A stretch of 64,000 nucleotides of DNA from an uncultured Bacteroides sp. (GTDB lineage Bacteria; Bacteroidota; Bacteroidia; Cytophagales; Cyclobacteriaceae). The notes under the pieces are model-generated. The model did no database searches, was not told the DNA's origin, and was given only the letters and a program-made list of their open reading frames with translations. The stretch is taken from positions 1-64,000 of the forward strand of contig CABHOV010000025.1 in assembly GCA_902168185.1 (NCBI GenBank). Direction: 5' to 3'. The position numbers and the translations under genes are program-made. The stretch's first letter is position 1; every line of letters starts with the position of its first letter. Shown here in pieces: positions 1 through 9,459 of this stretch.

Positions 1-89
1 ACAGACATTTAAAATACTGAAAATCAATGAAATTAATTCCTGTTTTTCGAACAAATTGGAGGATTCACGCCTGACTTTTAGTTTTAGGC

Positions 90-752
90 ATGGAAGTTAA
101 AATTGCTCCCTCGTGGAAAAACAGGTTGGAAGGCGAGTTCAATCAGCCTTACTTCACCCAATTGATTGATTTTGTGAAGCAAGAATACAAAACCCAAACG
201 GTTTATCCTCCCGGAAAAGAAATATTCAAGGCGTTTGATGCATGTGATTTTAGTAATGTAAAAGTGGTCATCATCGGGCAAGACCCCTATCACGGAGAAG
301 GGCAAGCCAACGGTCTATGTTTTTCTGTGCGTGATGGCGTGAGAATGCCGCCATCGCTGGTAAATATTTTTAAGGAAATTCTAAATGACATTCGAAAGCC
401 GATCCCTAAATCCGGTGATCTCACACGTTGGGCTGAGCAGGGTGTTTTATTACTCAACGCAACGCTCACGGTACGCGCAGCAACTCCCGGCTCACATCAG
501 AATAAAGGATGGGAAGCATTTACAGATGCTGTCATTAAAAAGATCTCCGAAGAAAGAGAGAATGTAGTCTTTTTACTGTGGGGTGCTTATGCTCAGAAGA
601 AAGGTGAAATCATCGACAGGAAAAAACATTTAGTATTGATGTCTGCACACCCTTCGCCTTTCTCTGCGGATCGTGGGTTCTTTGGCAACAAACACTTCAG
701 CAAAACAAACGAGTATCTGCGAAGCAAAGGTATAAAGGAGATCGACTGGTGA
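90..752 (+). CDS. ung: Uracil-DNA glycosylase (family 1)
   Basis: Removes uracil from DNA after cytosine deamination or dUTP incorporation, starting base-excision repair in the cytoplasm. The 220-residue length is typical. The catalytic water-activating motif GQDPYHG is at residues 63-69 with Asp65 as the general base, and the DNA-intercalation/His motif HPSPFSADRGFFG is at about 187-199. The start ATG at 90 fits the family N-terminus (the FNQPYF segment near residue 17 is typical). It is a lone plus-strand gene converging on lepB, with a long hairpin between them. Nothing unusual. Recognition is by family motifs and is firm. Confidence 0.97.
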   Translation: MEVKIAPSWKNRLEGEFNQPYFTQLIDFVKQEYKTQTVYPPGKEIFKAFDACDFSNVKVVIIGQDPYHGEGQANGLCFSVRDGVRMPPSLVNIFKEILNDIRKPIPKSGDLTRWAEQGVLLLNATLTVRAATPGSHQNKGWEAFTDAVIKKISEERENVVFLLWGAYAQKKGEIIDRKKHLVLMSAHPSPFSADRGFFGNKHFSKTNEYLRSKGIKEIDW

Positions 753-803
753 GATAGGGAGTGGTGAATTGGAAGATCAGGATTGACAGATTATAAAGTA
801 ATA

Positions 804-852
804 AGGTTGAGAAATTGAAAGTTAGTCTCCTTAGTTTTCAATTTCTCAACCT
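804..852. terminator. Long inverted repeat between convergent ung and lepB
   Basis: A perfect 17-bp inverted repeat (AGGTTGAGAAATTGAAA at 804-820, complement at 836-852) with a 15-nt loop lies between the convergent ends of ung and lepB. It has no strong U-tract on either side, so it may be a bidirectional terminator or mRNA-end stabiliser rather than a textbook intrinsic terminator. Confidence 0.55.
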
Positions 853-876
853 AAATATTTCTAGTCTTAAGATTCT

Positions 877-2037
877 TTATTTGATGAGCTTAAAGAATCT
901 GCTCCAACGAATTTTATTTACGAAGCTTGAATTCTTATCGATCGAAAGCCAGATAAAGAATGCTTTACCCACAATGTGATCTTCAGGAACAAATCCCCAG
1001 AAACGTGAGTCAAGTGAGTTATGACGGTTATCACCCATCATGAAATAGTAATTCTGTTTGAAAGTATATTCTTTAACTTCCTGACCGTCTATGATCAGCT
1101 TGCCGTTTTCGATTTTTACGTCTTTGTTGTGATCATAAAGTTTGATCGTTGTGCCATATAGTGCCAGCGTTGAATCGTTGATCGCCAGCGTAGCACCTTC
1201 CTTCGGAATCCATAGCGGCCCGAAGTTATCCGTTGACCAGCGGTAATATTTCTTAGACTCTGTTCCGCCAGACCAATCGTAATAGGTAGAGTACGGTATA
1301 GTGCCGTCTTCATCAACACGCTTCTCTACTTCAATACTTTTAATATACGTGAGTCCTTTGATCTCATCGGCTTTCTTCTGCGTAAGCCACATCATGTATA
1401 CAAATTTACCATCGGCTTGTCTTCCGTATACCTGGTAATCTTCAGGGCCAAGCTCCAGCTTTTCGAGATTACGTTGGTTGATAGGACCATCTGAAGTTAC
1501 GAGATAACTGTATTGCATCTCGGGCGGATTGTTCTCCGGTGCTCCATTGATATATACCTGTTTGTCTCTGATAGAAAGAGTATCGCCCGGTATACCTACG
1601 CAACGTTTAATATAGTTTGTCTTGAGATCAACTGGATATTCTTTACCATCATTCAGGCCGGTAGGGGGTACGTTGAAGACTACTACATCTTCACGTTTTA
1701 CTTCACTGATACCCGGTAATCTATACTGTGGAAGTTTAATCCACTCCAGATATGAAGGTATATTTGTGAACCAGATTTTTTGATGTGTCAATGGAATTTG
1801 AAGGGGCGTAGTGGTTGTACGTGTACCGTAATGGAACTTGCTTACAAAAAGAAAATCTCCCACCAGTAACGAGTTCTCCATAGAAGGCGTTGGAATGGTA
1901 TAGGCTTCCATGATGAGCCAACGGATGAGCGTGGCAGCTACAACAGCGAACAGGATGGCATCCCACCACTCGCGTGCTTTAGATTTTGGTTCATCTTTTT
2001 TTTCCTTTGTTGATTTCTTCCAAAACTGCCAATTCAT
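877..2037 (-). CDS. lepB: Signal peptidase I
   Basis: Membrane-bound serine protease that cleaves Sec signal peptides on the outer face of the inner membrane. One N-terminal membrane segment covers about residues 24-44. The nucleophile is Ser52 in the PTPSM motif, the general base is Lys144 in the YIKRCVG motif, and box [12 protein letters not shown] is at 335-345. At 386 residues it is longer than the E. coli enzyme. The extra sequence is a large insert between the catalytic Lys and box E (about residues 165-325), as is common in Bacteroidota. It is the last gene of the parA-parB-DUF5683-dapB-lepB run, 75 nt after dapB. Catalytic residues are intact. Confidence 0.96.
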   Translation of the reverse strand: MNWQFWKKSTKEKKDEPKSKAREWWDAILFAVVAATLIRWLIMEAYTIPTPSMENSLLVGDFLFVSKFHYGTRTTTTPLQIPLTHQKIWFTNIPSYLEWIKLPQYRLPGISEVKREDVVVFNVPPTGLNDGKEYPVDLKTNYIKRCVGIPGDTLSIRDKQVYINGAPENNPPEMQYSYLVTSDGPINQRNLEKLELGPEDYQVYGRQADGKFVYMMWLTQKKADEIKGLTYIKSIEVEKRVDEDGTIPYSTYYDWSGGTESKKYYRWSTDNFGPLWIPKEGATLAINDSTLALYGTTIKLYDHNKDVKIENGKLIIDGQEVKEYTFKQNYYFMMGDNRHNSLDSRFWGFVPEDHIVGKAFFIWLSIDKNSSFVNKIRWSRFFKLIK

Positions 2038-2112
2038 AATTGTATAACTGAATTTAAAACTTGCAAATAAAGAGAAAATAATTTGATCGTAAGGTTAGTC
2101 GCTGGAAAGGGC

Positions 2113-2820
2113 TTAGAATTTCAGGTAATCATCCATACCCAGTACACCTTTTTTATCTTTTATCCATTCGGCAACCATTACAGCTCCTTTGGCGAAGCCT
2201 TCACGAGAGTGGGCAATGTGCCGAATCTCGATATCATCGATCATAGAAGAATATTTTACAACGTGCGTACCCGGAATCTGGTCGATACGGAAAGATTGAA
2301 TGAACAGATCTTCTTTTTTATCAGTGTCTTCATTCACCCAGCCTTTTTTACTTTTTACGTGTTTTAAAACACCTTCTGCCAGTGTAATCGCTGTGCCGCT
2401 GGGAGCATCTCTTTTTTCGGTGTGATGGATCTCATCCATACGAACATCATACTCTGAAAAATTACCCGTCATCTTTGCCAGGTATTCATTCAACTTAAAA
2501 AAGATGTTTACACCAAGGCTATAATTGGAAGCATAAAAGAATGCTCCAGCATTTTCTTCGCAGAGAGCATCAATCTCGGGTTTCCGTTTTAGCCAGCCGG
2601 TAGTGCCACAAACCACAGGTATATTTTTGAGAATGCACTTCTTTACATTTTCAAAGGCAGCCTCCGGATGGGAGAATTCAATGGCTACATCGCCTTTTAT
2701 GGTTTCGAATTCATGTTGATTGTTTACGTCAATGCGGGCCGCGATGGTATGGCCGCGCTCAAGCGCCACACGTTCGATGATCTTGCCCATTTTGCCGTAG
2801 CCGAGAAGAATGATGTTCAT
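2113..2820 (-). CDS. dapB: 4-hydroxy-tetrahydrodipicolinate reductase
   Basis: NAD(P)H-dependent reductase of the diaminopimelate/lysine pathway, supplying peptidoglycan and lysine precursors. The 235-residue protein opens with a Rossmann glycine motif (GYGKMG, residues 7-12), has the CGTTGW segment at 71-76, and carries the family signature IHHTEKRDAPSGTA at 131-144, with the catalytic His and Lys. It is slightly shorter than the E. coli enzyme (273), as usual in Bacteroidota. It lies between a DUF5683 gene and lepB in a conserved Bacteroidota gene run. Confidence 0.96.
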   Translation of the reverse strand: MNIILLGYGKMGKIIERVALERGHTIAARIDVNNQHEFETIKGDVAIEFSHPEAAFENVKKCILKNIPVVCGTTGWLKRKPEIDALCEENAGAFFYASNYSLGVNIFFKLNEYLAKMTGNFSEYDVRMDEIHHTEKRDAPSGTAITLAEGVLKHVKSKKGWVNEDTDKKEDLFIQSFRIDQIPGTHVVKYSSMIDDIEIRHIAHSREGFAKGAVMVAEWIKDKKGVLGMDDYLKF

Positions 2821-2924
2821 AGAGAATCAATTGGTCGTAAAAATGCATTTTGTCTTTGGATTTCAAAGACTGACGGCTAATAAATCTGAAAAGGTTTGTC
2901 CTCTGAGATTGGAGAGAGGTGATA

Positions 2925-3521
2925 CTAGAACTTAACGACCAATGAAAATCCGGTCTGTTTGCCCAGCATATAGTTTTGCTCCATCATCGGTTCGATGCTT
3001 ACCCGTAATTGTGGATTGAGATCGAATTCTTTTAAGTGGGCATCTACGTGAGCATCCACTACTTGCAATAGATACATGGCGCCCATCATAATCAGCCAAA
3101 AGTCGCGGCTACGTTTTGCGCGATCTACCGCTACACGATAATTCTTAGTGGTATAAACGTCACCGGTACGAATGTCAGAATCTCCGGTAAGGCCTAACTC
3201 AAGATTTGTAAAGAGTTCTCTTTTATAATCACGATACAAATCATTGTAAAAGAGCATCGCGTATGTTGTGCCGAAAAAACCTCCGTATACAAGTGGAAGC
3301 TTCCAGTATTTTTTGTTATATATCTGGCCAAGTCCCGGGAGAATTGCAGCATATAGCAATGCTTTGCGCGGATTATACCGGGATGCGTATGATTTTAATA
3401 ACACTGTATCCTGGCTCTCTACAATGAGACTATCGCTTTCAGTAACAACAACATTGTTCTGTGCATGAAGCTGCGATAGCAGCAAAAATGTAAATACACT
3501 CAGTAATACTATATTCTTCAT
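2925..3521 (-). CDS. DUF5683 family exported/membrane protein
   Basis: Function unknown. The start at 3521 is chosen over an upstream in-frame ATG at 3575 because it yields a clear signal peptide (MKNIVLLSVFTFLLLSQLHA, then Q), giving 198 residues. The core carries the DUF5683 signature AAILPGLGQIYNKKYWKLP, followed by two hydrophobic segments (near YGGFFGTTYAMLF and WLIMMGAMYLLQV), and it ends in a beta-strand-like tail. The family is conserved between parB and dapB in Bacteroidota, so the position supports the assignment. The 125-nt gap to parB is large for this run and holds a hairpin. Confidence 0.85.
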   Translation of the reverse strand: MKNIVLLSVFTFLLLSQLHAQNNVVVTESDSLIVESQDTVLLKSYASRYNPRKALLYAAILPGLGQIYNKKYWKLPLVYGGFFGTTYAMLFYNDLYRDYKRELFTNLELGLTGDSDIRTGDVYTTKNYRVAVDRAKRSRDFWLIMMGAMYLLQVVDAHVDAHLKEFDLNPQLRVSIEPMMEQNYMLGKQTGFSLVVKF

Positions 3522-3597
3522 GATGTTGCCGCTTAGGGGCAAAAGCCGGTACAAGTTACCGAAACATCGGTACAAGACAAGTAGTAGATTATCTCAT

Positions 3598-3630
3598 CTG
3601 CGAATGCTATACGTATATAGTTATTCGCAG
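3598..3630 (-). other. Hairpin between parB and the DUF5683 gene
   Basis: CTGCGAAT (3598-3605) pairs with ATTCGCAG (3623-3630), and the inner CTATA/TATAG extends the stem after small bulges. It lies just downstream of the parB stop on the minus strand and has no U-tract. It may be an mRNA-processing or stability element separating parAB from DUF5683-dapB-lepB, or a weak terminator. Further upstream of DUF5683 the word CGGTACAAG occurs twice (3547-3555 and 3568-3576), 21 bp apart. Confidence 0.4.
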
Positions 3631-3646
3631 TCTTGATAAAACTCTA

Positions 3647-4594
3647 TTATTCTGTACGCAGTCTGAGAATATCGAGTACTCGATTTAAATCTTCTACAGA
3701 AAGGAACGGTATCTTGATCTCGCCTCTTTTGCCATCGCTCTTCACTACAACACGAGTGCCAAAGTGTGATGAAAGCTTGGATTGAAGTTGTGAAATTTCG
3801 CGTGATGCCGGTGTACTCGCTTGTGCGGTCTCTGGTTTAGAGGTAACTCGTTCAGAGATTTCACGAACAAGTTCTTCGACTCTGCGAACCGAGAGATCTT
3901 CTTCCAGTGTTTTCTTAAAGATATATAGTTGCTGCTCAGGATTCTCCACGCTGATGATAGCACGTGCTTGTCCCATGGAGAGTTTATTATCGCGTACAGC
4001 GATTTGGATATCCGGAGGAAGCTTTAACAGACGAAGATAGTTCGTAACGGTTGTCCTGTTTTTACCAACACGTTCACCGAGTTCTTCCTGCTTCAGACTA
4101 CATTCTGAAATAAGACGCTGATAGCTCAAGGCAATTTCTATAGCATTCAGGTTTTCGCGCTGAATGTTTTCTATCAATGCCATCTCCAGCATTTGCTGGT
4201 CATCCGCAGAGCGGATATAGGCAGGAATTGCTTTTAACCCTGCAAGCTTGGAAGCTTGAAAACGTCTCTCACCAGAAATTAATTGATATTGATGATCAGA
4301 GAATCTTCGTACCGTGATAGGTTGAATGATACCATGCACCGTAATGGATTCTGCCAGTTCAAGCAACGCTTCCTGGTCAAAATGTGTACGAGGCTGAAAG
4401 GGATTGACTTCAATCTCTTCTACTGGTATTTCAGTTATACCGCTTACCGGTATAGCAGCGGGAGGTTCCGTTGCTGCTATAGATGGTGTGGAAATTCCAA
4501 CCGGAATATCTACTTCAAGTTTTTCTTCTGTGGAGCTGTCGCTCAGCAATGCGCTCAATCCGCGTCCTAATGCTTTCTTTTTGTTTGTGCTCAT
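3647..4594 (-). CDS. parB: Chromosome-partitioning protein ParB (Spo0J-like)
   Basis: CTP-dependent DNA clamp that loads at parS sites and works with ParA in origin segregation. In 315 residues it shows an N-terminal ParA-stimulating tail ([13 protein letters not shown]), the ParB/Srx nuclease-like CTP-binding fold with the GERR motif at 108-111 and the ENIQRENLN box at 142-150, a helix-turn-helix at about 166-190 ([20 protein letters not shown]), and a C-terminal dimerisation region. Its start overlaps the parA stop by 4 nt (ATGA), so translation is probably coupled. A low-complexity linker with several Pro and Ala residues spans about 30-52. Confidence 0.97.
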   Translation of the reverse strand: MSTNKKKALGRGLSALLSDSSTEEKLEVDIPVGISTPSIAATEPPAAIPVSGITEIPVEEIEVNPFQPRTHFDQEALLELAESITVHGIIQPITVRRFSDHQYQLISGERRFQASKLAGLKAIPAYIRSADDQQMLEMALIENIQRENLNAIEIALSYQRLISECSLKQEELGERVGKNRTTVTNYLRLLKLPPDIQIAVRDNKLSMGQARAIISVENPEQQLYIFKKTLEEDLSVRRVEELVREISERVTSKPETAQASTPASREISQLQSKLSSHFGTRVVVKSDGKRGEIKIPFLSVEDLNRVLDILRLRTE

Positions 4595-5364
4595 TTCGAC
4601 ATGCCATTTTTATCTAATACTTCATGGGCAAGGTTCAGGTAGCTGATCGCTCCTTTACTTTCAGCATCATGAACAATTGCCGGTAAACCAAAGCTTGGAG
4701 ATTCGCTCAACTTTACATTTCGTGGGATGATGGTATTGAATGTCATCTTCTGGAAATGCGTGCGAACTTCCTCTACCACCTGGTTGCCCAGACTGGTACG
4801 TGAATCATATAACGTCAGGAGTATACCTTCTATTTCAAGCTTAGGATTTAAGCGTGTTTGAATGATCTTGATAGTGTTCAATAATTTTCCAAGACCTTCC
4901 AAAGCGAAGTACTCGCATTGTACGGGAATAATAACTGAATCTGCAGCCGTTAGTGCATTGATTGTGATCAAGCCGAGAGAAGGAGAGCAGTCGATGATGA
5001 TGAAGTCATATTCATCGCGCACAATGCCTAAGGCGTTGCGCATCTTTTCTTCTCTTCGTTCAATGCTTACCATCTCCACTTCAGCACCCACAAGATCGAT
5101 GTGAGAAGGAAGTACATCCAGAAATTTAAGATCGTTTTTAACGATAGCATCTTTCGGATTAACACCATCTACCATGCATTCGTAAATGCCTTGTGTGATA
5201 TCTTTCGGATTAAGCCCCAAACCAGAAGTTGAGTTGGCCTGCGGATCGGCATCCACCAGCAGCGTTCTTTTTTCTAACACCGCCAAACTGGCTGCGAGAT
5301 TGATTGCTGAAGTTGTTTTACCTACACCACCTTTTTGATTTGCAATCGCAATGATTTTTCCCAT
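4591..5364 (-). CDS. parA: Chromosome-partitioning ATPase ParA (Soj-like)
   Basis: Walker-type ATPase that positions ParB-bound origins on the nucleoid. The 257-residue protein has the deviant Walker A KGGVGKTT at 11-18, switch I/A' around [13 protein letters not shown], and the Walker B-like [13 protein letters not shown]. The short N-terminus with no HTH marks it as a chromosomal Soj-type ParA rather than a plasmid type Ia ParA. It overlaps parB by 4 nt. The upstream leader contains a complete intrinsic terminator ending about 14 nt before the ATG, which is unusual. Confidence 0.97.
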   Translation of the reverse strand: MGKIIAIANQKGGVGKTTSAINLAASLAVLEKRTLLVDADPQANSTSGLGLNPKDITQGIYECMVDGVNPKDAIVKNDLKFLDVLPSHIDLVGAEVEMVSIERREEKMRNALGIVRDEYDFIIIDCSPSLGLITINALTAADSVIIPVQCEYFALEGLGKLLNTIKIIQTRLNPKLEIEGILLTLYDSRTSLGNQVVEEVRTHFQKMTFNTIIPRNVKLSESPSFGLPAIVHDAESKGAISYLNLAHEVLDKNGMSK

Positions 5365-5378
5365 TCAAGAATGACGTT

Positions 5379-5417
5379 TAAAAAATAAAAACCCGCCTGG
5401 GGTTAAATCCAGGCGGG
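5379..5417 (-). terminator. Strong intrinsic terminator immediately before parA
   Basis: On the minus strand a perfect 9-bp GC-rich stem (CCCGCCTGG at 5392-5400 against CCAGGCGGG at 5409-5417, 8-nt loop) is followed by TTTTTATTTTTT. It lies 164 nt downstream of the yidC stop and ends only about 14 nt before the parA start. It can end the pyrG-yidC transcript, but it also lies inside any ordinary parA leader. It may therefore be an attenuator. Confidence 0.85.
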
Positions 5418-5445
5418 CACAAATATATAGGAAAACTTAAGGGGG

Positions 5446-5463
5446 CGTGGAACATCGTGGAAC
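5446..5463. promoter_or_regulatory. Tandem parS-like half sites
   Basis: CGTGGAAC occurs twice in direct orientation at 5446-5453 and 5456-5463, exactly 10 bp apart. Each copy equals one half of the palindromic parS consensus (GTTnCACGTGnAAC). A full inverted parS is not present here. ParB binding or parAB autoregulation is inferred only from sequence and position. Confidence 0.4.
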
Positions 5464-5466
5464 GGT

Positions 5467-5527
5467 TTATCCACAATCGTTGCACAATCCGTTAACAGTT
5501 TTTATTACCTGTTAACAGTTATCCATT
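5467..5527. promoter_or_regulatory. DnaA-box-like sites with a direct repeat
   Basis: TTATCCACA (5467-5475) is an exact match to the classical DnaA box, and TTATCCATT (5519-5527) matches 7 of 9. Between them GTTAACAGTT occurs at 5491-5500 and 5511-5520, 20 bp apart. The stretch is AT-rich and lies next to parAB, so a replication or regulation role is possible. One exact box is not enough to call an origin. Confidence 0.35.
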
Positions 5528-5580
5528 AATTATTTCGTGGTAAAGATTTGTTTGTAAATCACTTATACTATAAATATAGG

Positions 5581-7422
5581 TTACTTACGCTTCTTTTTAT
5601 CGTCATCGCCACGTTTCCTCGCTTCCTCACTTGCTTTCATTGCTTCTTCCAGCTTGGTCATGAATTTCGATTTCTTTCCACCACCGGCTGCATTCTTTTT
5701 CTTATTCTCTTCCATGATCGCACGAATCTTACTCTCGTCTACAAAACGTTTGATGATCGCCTGCTGCGCGAACGTAACTAAGTTCGATACGAAGTAATAG
5801 AATGTAAGACCTGCTGAGAACGAGTTCAAAAAGAAAAAGAATATAACAGGCATTATATAGGACATGGATTTCATAGGGCCTTGCACAGACGATAACTGGT
5901 TATTCTGCCAGGTATATACCAGTGTAGATATAGTCATCACCAGCGTAAATAAACTGATGTGACTTCCCACTCCGAAAGGAATAACAAACGGTAATTGAAT
6001 CAATGAATCGTAAGTCGATAAATCTTCTGCCCATAAGAATGGCTGCTGACGTAACTCTATACTTGCCGGAAAGAGATAGAACATAGCAAAGAGAATCGGC
6101 ATTTGTAACACCACGGGTATACAACCACTAATCGGATTGACGCCCACTTGCTGGTATAGCTTCATTTGCTCTTGCTGCACTTTGGTCATGTCTTCACCAA
6201 CACGTGCTTTGATCTCGTCCAATTCTGGCTTCAATACTTTCATTTTCGCCATACTCAGGTATGAGCGATAGGAGAGTGGGAATAACACAAGCTTCAGCAA
6301 GATCACCAGGATGATAATGATGATACCGTAGTTGCCAATGTGCTGCGTTAAGAAATGGAATACAGGGAAGATCACAAACTTGTTAATCCAGTATACCGGA
6401 CGCCATCCTAAGTATACATTTTCCTTAAAGCGTTCTGAAACATCACCGATGACCTGGTAATCATTTGGACCAACGTAGTATTTGAAGGCAGCTGTTCCAT
6501 CTGCTAAAGATTTCTTCGGGATAGAAAGCTTGATGCTTGCTTTTTTAACAACCGATGAATCTGTTGGTGTAACGGAAGACTGTACTTCGCCACCAGCAAA
6601 ATTATTTTTTGAGATGAAGGATGCGAGGAAGAATTTTTGTTTGATCGCTACCCATTTCACAGAGCCTGCAAAAGCTTCTGTCTCTATACTGGTAGATCGT
6701 GGTGTCAGTTCACTGAAACCATCTTCATCTGTATAATACGTGATCGTGGTGTTGTTACGTGTATCGGTCAGATCTTTCTCCAATGGCTGTACAGCGTAGT
6801 TCCATTGAAAGCTCAGGTTGTCACCAGTCAACTGACTATCCAAACCTTTACTTGAAATGTTATACCCGATTTCATAACCATTGTTTGGTATTCTATATAT
6901 ATGCGAGATTGTAGCACCAGCACTCAAGGATGCTGTAAATGTAACTTCAGTAGTGTCGCCATCTTTCTTTTGATCAACCTGGTAAAACAAAGTATATAGA
7001 TCGATCTCTTTACCTTGGAACTGGCTTAGTAATTTTATTTCACTGAACTCCGGTGACACTAATTTTAGAGGATCAATTACTTTCTTTTCAAACTTTTGAT
7101 CATAGGATTGAAATTTCTTAAGCTCTAATTCTTTGATCGAACCTCCCTTATTGCTGAACGTAATTTTCAGATCGGCAGTCTCGACAACCGTTGCTGTTTC
7201 AGTTCCTTTCATAGCAACGGATAGATCTCCATAAGTTGCCTGAAGTATACTATCACTTGGAAGTGCAGCTGCTGTCTCAACAGAATCTTTCTTTTGAGAT
7301 GCGGAAGATTGTGTAGTGGTTACTTTTGGAGCAACAGGCTGAGGTTGCGGAGAGAACCAATAAAAATATCCGATCAGTAAAACTGCAATTAAAGTAAGGC
7401 CAATAGCCGAATTCCTATCCAT
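5581..7422 (-). CDS. yidC: Membrane protein insertase YidC
   Basis: Inserts membrane proteins alone or with SecYEG. In 613 residues it shows an N-terminal membrane anchor (about 6-24), a large periplasmic beta-supersandwich domain (to about 340), and the conserved insertase core with membrane segments. Core segments include YGIIIIILVILLKLVLFPLS, the cytoplasmic hairpin beginning YRSYLSMAKMKVLKPELDEI, and the NPISGCIPVVLQMPILFAMF segment. It ends in a Lys-rich tail (KKKNAAGGGKKSK and a final KKKRK) likely to contact the ribosome. It starts 21 nt after the pyrG stop, so the two are probably co-transcribed. Confidence 0.96.
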   Translation of the reverse strand: MDRNSAIGLTLIAVLLIGYFYWFSPQPQPVAPKVTTTQSSASQKKDSVETAAALPSDSILQATYGDLSVAMKGTETATVVETADLKITFSNKGGSIKELELKKFQSYDQKFEKKVIDPLKLVSPEFSEIKLLSQFQGKEIDLYTLFYQVDQKKDGDTTEVTFTASLSAGATISHIYRIPNNGYEIGYNISSKGLDSQLTGDNLSFQWNYAVQPLEKDLTDTRNNTTITYYTDEDGFSELTPRSTSIETEAFAGSVKWVAIKQKFFLASFISKNNFAGGEVQSSVTPTDSSVVKKASIKLSIPKKSLADGTAAFKYYVGPNDYQVIGDVSERFKENVYLGWRPVYWINKFVIFPVFHFLTQHIGNYGIIIIILVILLKLVLFPLSYRSYLSMAKMKVLKPELDEIKARVGEDMTKVQQEQMKLYQQVGVNPISGCIPVVLQMPILFAMFYLFPASIELRQQPFLWAEDLSTYDSLIQLPFVIPFGVGSHISLFTLVMTISTLVYTWQNNQLSSVQGPMKSMSYIMPVIFFFFLNSFSAGLTFYYFVSNLVTFAQQAIIKRFVDESKIRAIMEENKKKNAAGGGKKSKFMTKLEEAMKASEEARKRGDDDKKKRK

Positions 7423-7443
7423 TGTATTCTGTTCTTAAACTGA

Positions 7444-9066
7444 TTATTTATTTACCGACTTTTTATGCTCCAGAGAAGCTTCCACGAACTTCACAAACAA
7501 AGGATGTGGATTCAGTACTGTGCTCTTTAATTCCGGATGATACTGCACCCCTACAAACCAAGGGTGATCTTTTAATTCAACGACTTCAACAAGTCCTGAG
7601 TCAGGATTTATACCGGTAGCTTTTAAGCCAGCCTCTTCAATTTGTTCGAGGTACTTGTTGTTGAATTCATAGCGATGACGGTGACGCTCTTCTATAACGG
7701 ACTCGCCATACGCAGCATGTGCTTTGCTTCCTTTCTTAAGCTTGCAGGTATAAGCGCCCAAACGCATGGTGCCACCTTTCATGGTGATCTTTTTTTGTTC
7801 TTCCATCATGTCGATCACCGGATTTTTAGTCTTGGGATTAAGCTCCGTTGAACTCGCCTCCAACTCCAGAACATTGCGCGAAAATTCTACTACTGAACAT
7901 TGCATGCCCAGGCATATACCAAAGAATGGAATCTTATTCTCACGGACATATTTAATGGCTTCAATTTTTCCTTCAAGCCCACGCTCCCCAAAACCAGGTG
8001 CTACTAAAATACCATCCAGTCCGCGTAAAACCGTTGCCACAGACTCCTTATTAATGTCCTCCGATGAAATCCATTTTACTTTTACCGTACAATCATTTCG
8101 CGTACCGGCATGTACAAAAGCTTCCGCTATAGATTTATAGGCATCGGGTAACGATACATATTTACCTACCAGACCAACCTGCACTTCATTCACCGGGTTT
8201 TTAAGTTTACCCAAGAATGATTTCCATTGCTCCAGGTTGGGTTCTTCCTTCGATTGGATTTTTAGTTTCGATAATACGCGTTCATCCAACTTTTCTTTAC
8301 GCATCAGAAGCGGTACATCATAGATAGTTTCCGCATCCATCGCTTCAATAACAGAATTGATATGAACGTTGCAGAATAATGCAAGCTTCTTTCTAATCTC
8401 TACAGGAAGCGGCATTTCTGTACGACACACTAATATATCAGGCTGAATACCTGCTTCCAGCAACTCCTTTACAGAATGTTGTGTTGGCTTTGTTTTAAGT
8501 TCTTTCGCTGCATTCAGATAAGGAATGAGCGTAAGGTGGATCACAAGTGAATTGTTCGGAGGCAAATCATATTTCACCTGACGAACCGCTTCAATGAATG
8601 GAAGTGATTCGATGTCACCAACGCATCCGCCGATCTCAGTAATGATGAAATCATATTCGCCACTCTCTCCGAGTAGAAAAATATTTCGTTTGATCTCATC
8701 TGTAATATGAGGGATCACCTGCACGGTTTTTCCCAAATACTCACCTTTCCGTTCTTTGGTGATTACATTATTATAGATTCTTCCGGTGGTGATGTTGTTA
8801 GCTCGGGAGGTACGAACGTTGAGAAAACGCTCATAGTGTCCAAGGTCAAGATCAGTTTCCGCTCCATCATCCGTTACGTAGCACTCACCATGTTCATATG
8901 GATTAAGCGTACCCGGATCGATATTGATATACGGATCGAATTTCTGAATTGTGACCTTAAAACCCCGAGCCTGAAGCAATTGCGCTAATGAAGCAGCAAT
9001 GATTCCCTTTCCCAGTGATGACGTAACGCCCCCGGTTACAAAGATGTATTTGGCAGTAGATGACAT
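7444..9066 (-). CDS. pyrG: CTP synthase
   Basis: Makes CTP from UTP, ATP and glutamine in the cytoplasm. The 540-residue protein has the N-terminal synthetase domain ([13 protein letters not shown] at 9-21, the [19 protein letters not shown] region at 43-61) and a C-terminal class I glutamine amidotransferase domain. That domain has the nucleophile Cys385 in FGICLGMQC and the partner His-Glu in YHPELKS near the C-terminus. It is the first gene of a pyrG-yidC unit. A good Bacteroidota -7 box lies 33-40 nt upstream of the ATG. Confidence 0.98.
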   Translation of the reverse strand: MSSTAKYIFVTGGVTSSLGKGIIAASLAQLLQARGFKVTIQKFDPYINIDPGTLNPYEHGECYVTDDGAETDLDLGHYERFLNVRTSRANNITTGRIYNNVITKERKGEYLGKTVQVIPHITDEIKRNIFLLGESGEYDFIITEIGGCVGDIESLPFIEAVRQVKYDLPPNNSLVIHLTLIPYLNAAKELKTKPTQHSVKELLEAGIQPDILVCRTEMPLPVEIRKKLALFCNVHINSVIEAMDAETIYDVPLLMRKEKLDERVLSKLKIQSKEEPNLEQWKSFLGKLKNPVNEVQVGLVGKYVSLPDAYKSIAEAFVHAGTRNDCTVKVKWISSEDINKESVATVLRGLDGILVAPGFGERGLEGKIEAIKYVRENKIPFFGICLGMQCSVVEFSRNVLELEASSTELNPKTKNPVIDMMEEQKKITMKGGTMRLGAYTCKLKKGSKAHAAYGESVIEERHRHRYEFNNKYLEQIEEAGLKATGINPDSGLVEVVELKDHPWFVGVQYHPELKSTVLNPHPLFVKFVEASLEHKKSVNK

Positions 9067-9098
9067 AGATTAGTGAAGCAGCCTGAGTAAACCGGGTG

Positions 9099-9106
9099 CA
9101 AAGGTA
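9099..9106 (-). promoter_or_regulatory. -7 promoter element for pyrG-yidC
   Basis: On the minus strand the sequence reads TACCTTTG followed by CACC, an exact match to the Bacteroidota TAnnTTTG -7 element. Transcription would start near 9093, giving a leader of about 27 nt before the pyrG ATG. No convincing TTG -33 box is seen at the right distance. Confidence 0.6.
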
Positions 9107-9445
9107 GATTTTTCAGGTAAATATTGAAGCCTAATATTCAAAGTTCCGGTTTTCATTCCTGATTACTTAATTCGATCGGTATAATTGCCACTATGCGCAT
9201 GGAAATTTGGTGATTTCTCTTTTAAACACCCTGCTTCTGGATGCATGGTATCATGGATATATAGTAAGGTCGGCTATTGGTCGCTGAATATTGTGATCAC
9301 ATTACATAAAAAGGGGAGGCAATGAAATGAATCGGCTAGCCTTTTTATCTCTTTTCATCCGGAATTCAAGAATCTATCACCTCTATTTTTGGACGAGTGG
9401 ATAAACCTGAAAACGTTCGTCTGGTATTTTTTCAATTTTTTTACA

Positions 9446-9453
9446 TAAATTTG
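9446..9453 (+). promoter_or_regulatory. -7 promoter element close to the start at 9460
   Basis: TAAATTTG matches TAnnTTTG exactly and ends 6 nt before the ATG at 9460. If used, the mRNA would be leaderless or nearly so, and the longer reading frame from 9397 would not be transcribed. No clear -33 box. Confidence 0.4.
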
Positions 9454-9459
9454 GTTTTA

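Larger units (their letters stand above)
9067..9459. other. Intergenic region between pyrG and a divergent membrane-protein gene
   Basis: About 390 nt without a supportable gene once the downstream start is set at 9460. The pyrG promoter element lies at its left end and a possible promoter for the rightward gene at its right end. I see no tRNA cloverleaf, strong hairpin or conserved small ORF between them. Confidence 0.5.

Noticed and set aside
5365-5580. Firm oriC call
   Set aside because: Only one exact DnaA box, no AT-rich unwinding array that I can demonstrate, and no dnaA nearby. Left as a hypothesis.
9397-9459. N-terminal extension of the membrane protein at 9460
   Set aside because: A promoter-like TAAATTTG lies inside it, it lacks a ribosome-binding site, and the membrane segment starts directly after the later ATG.
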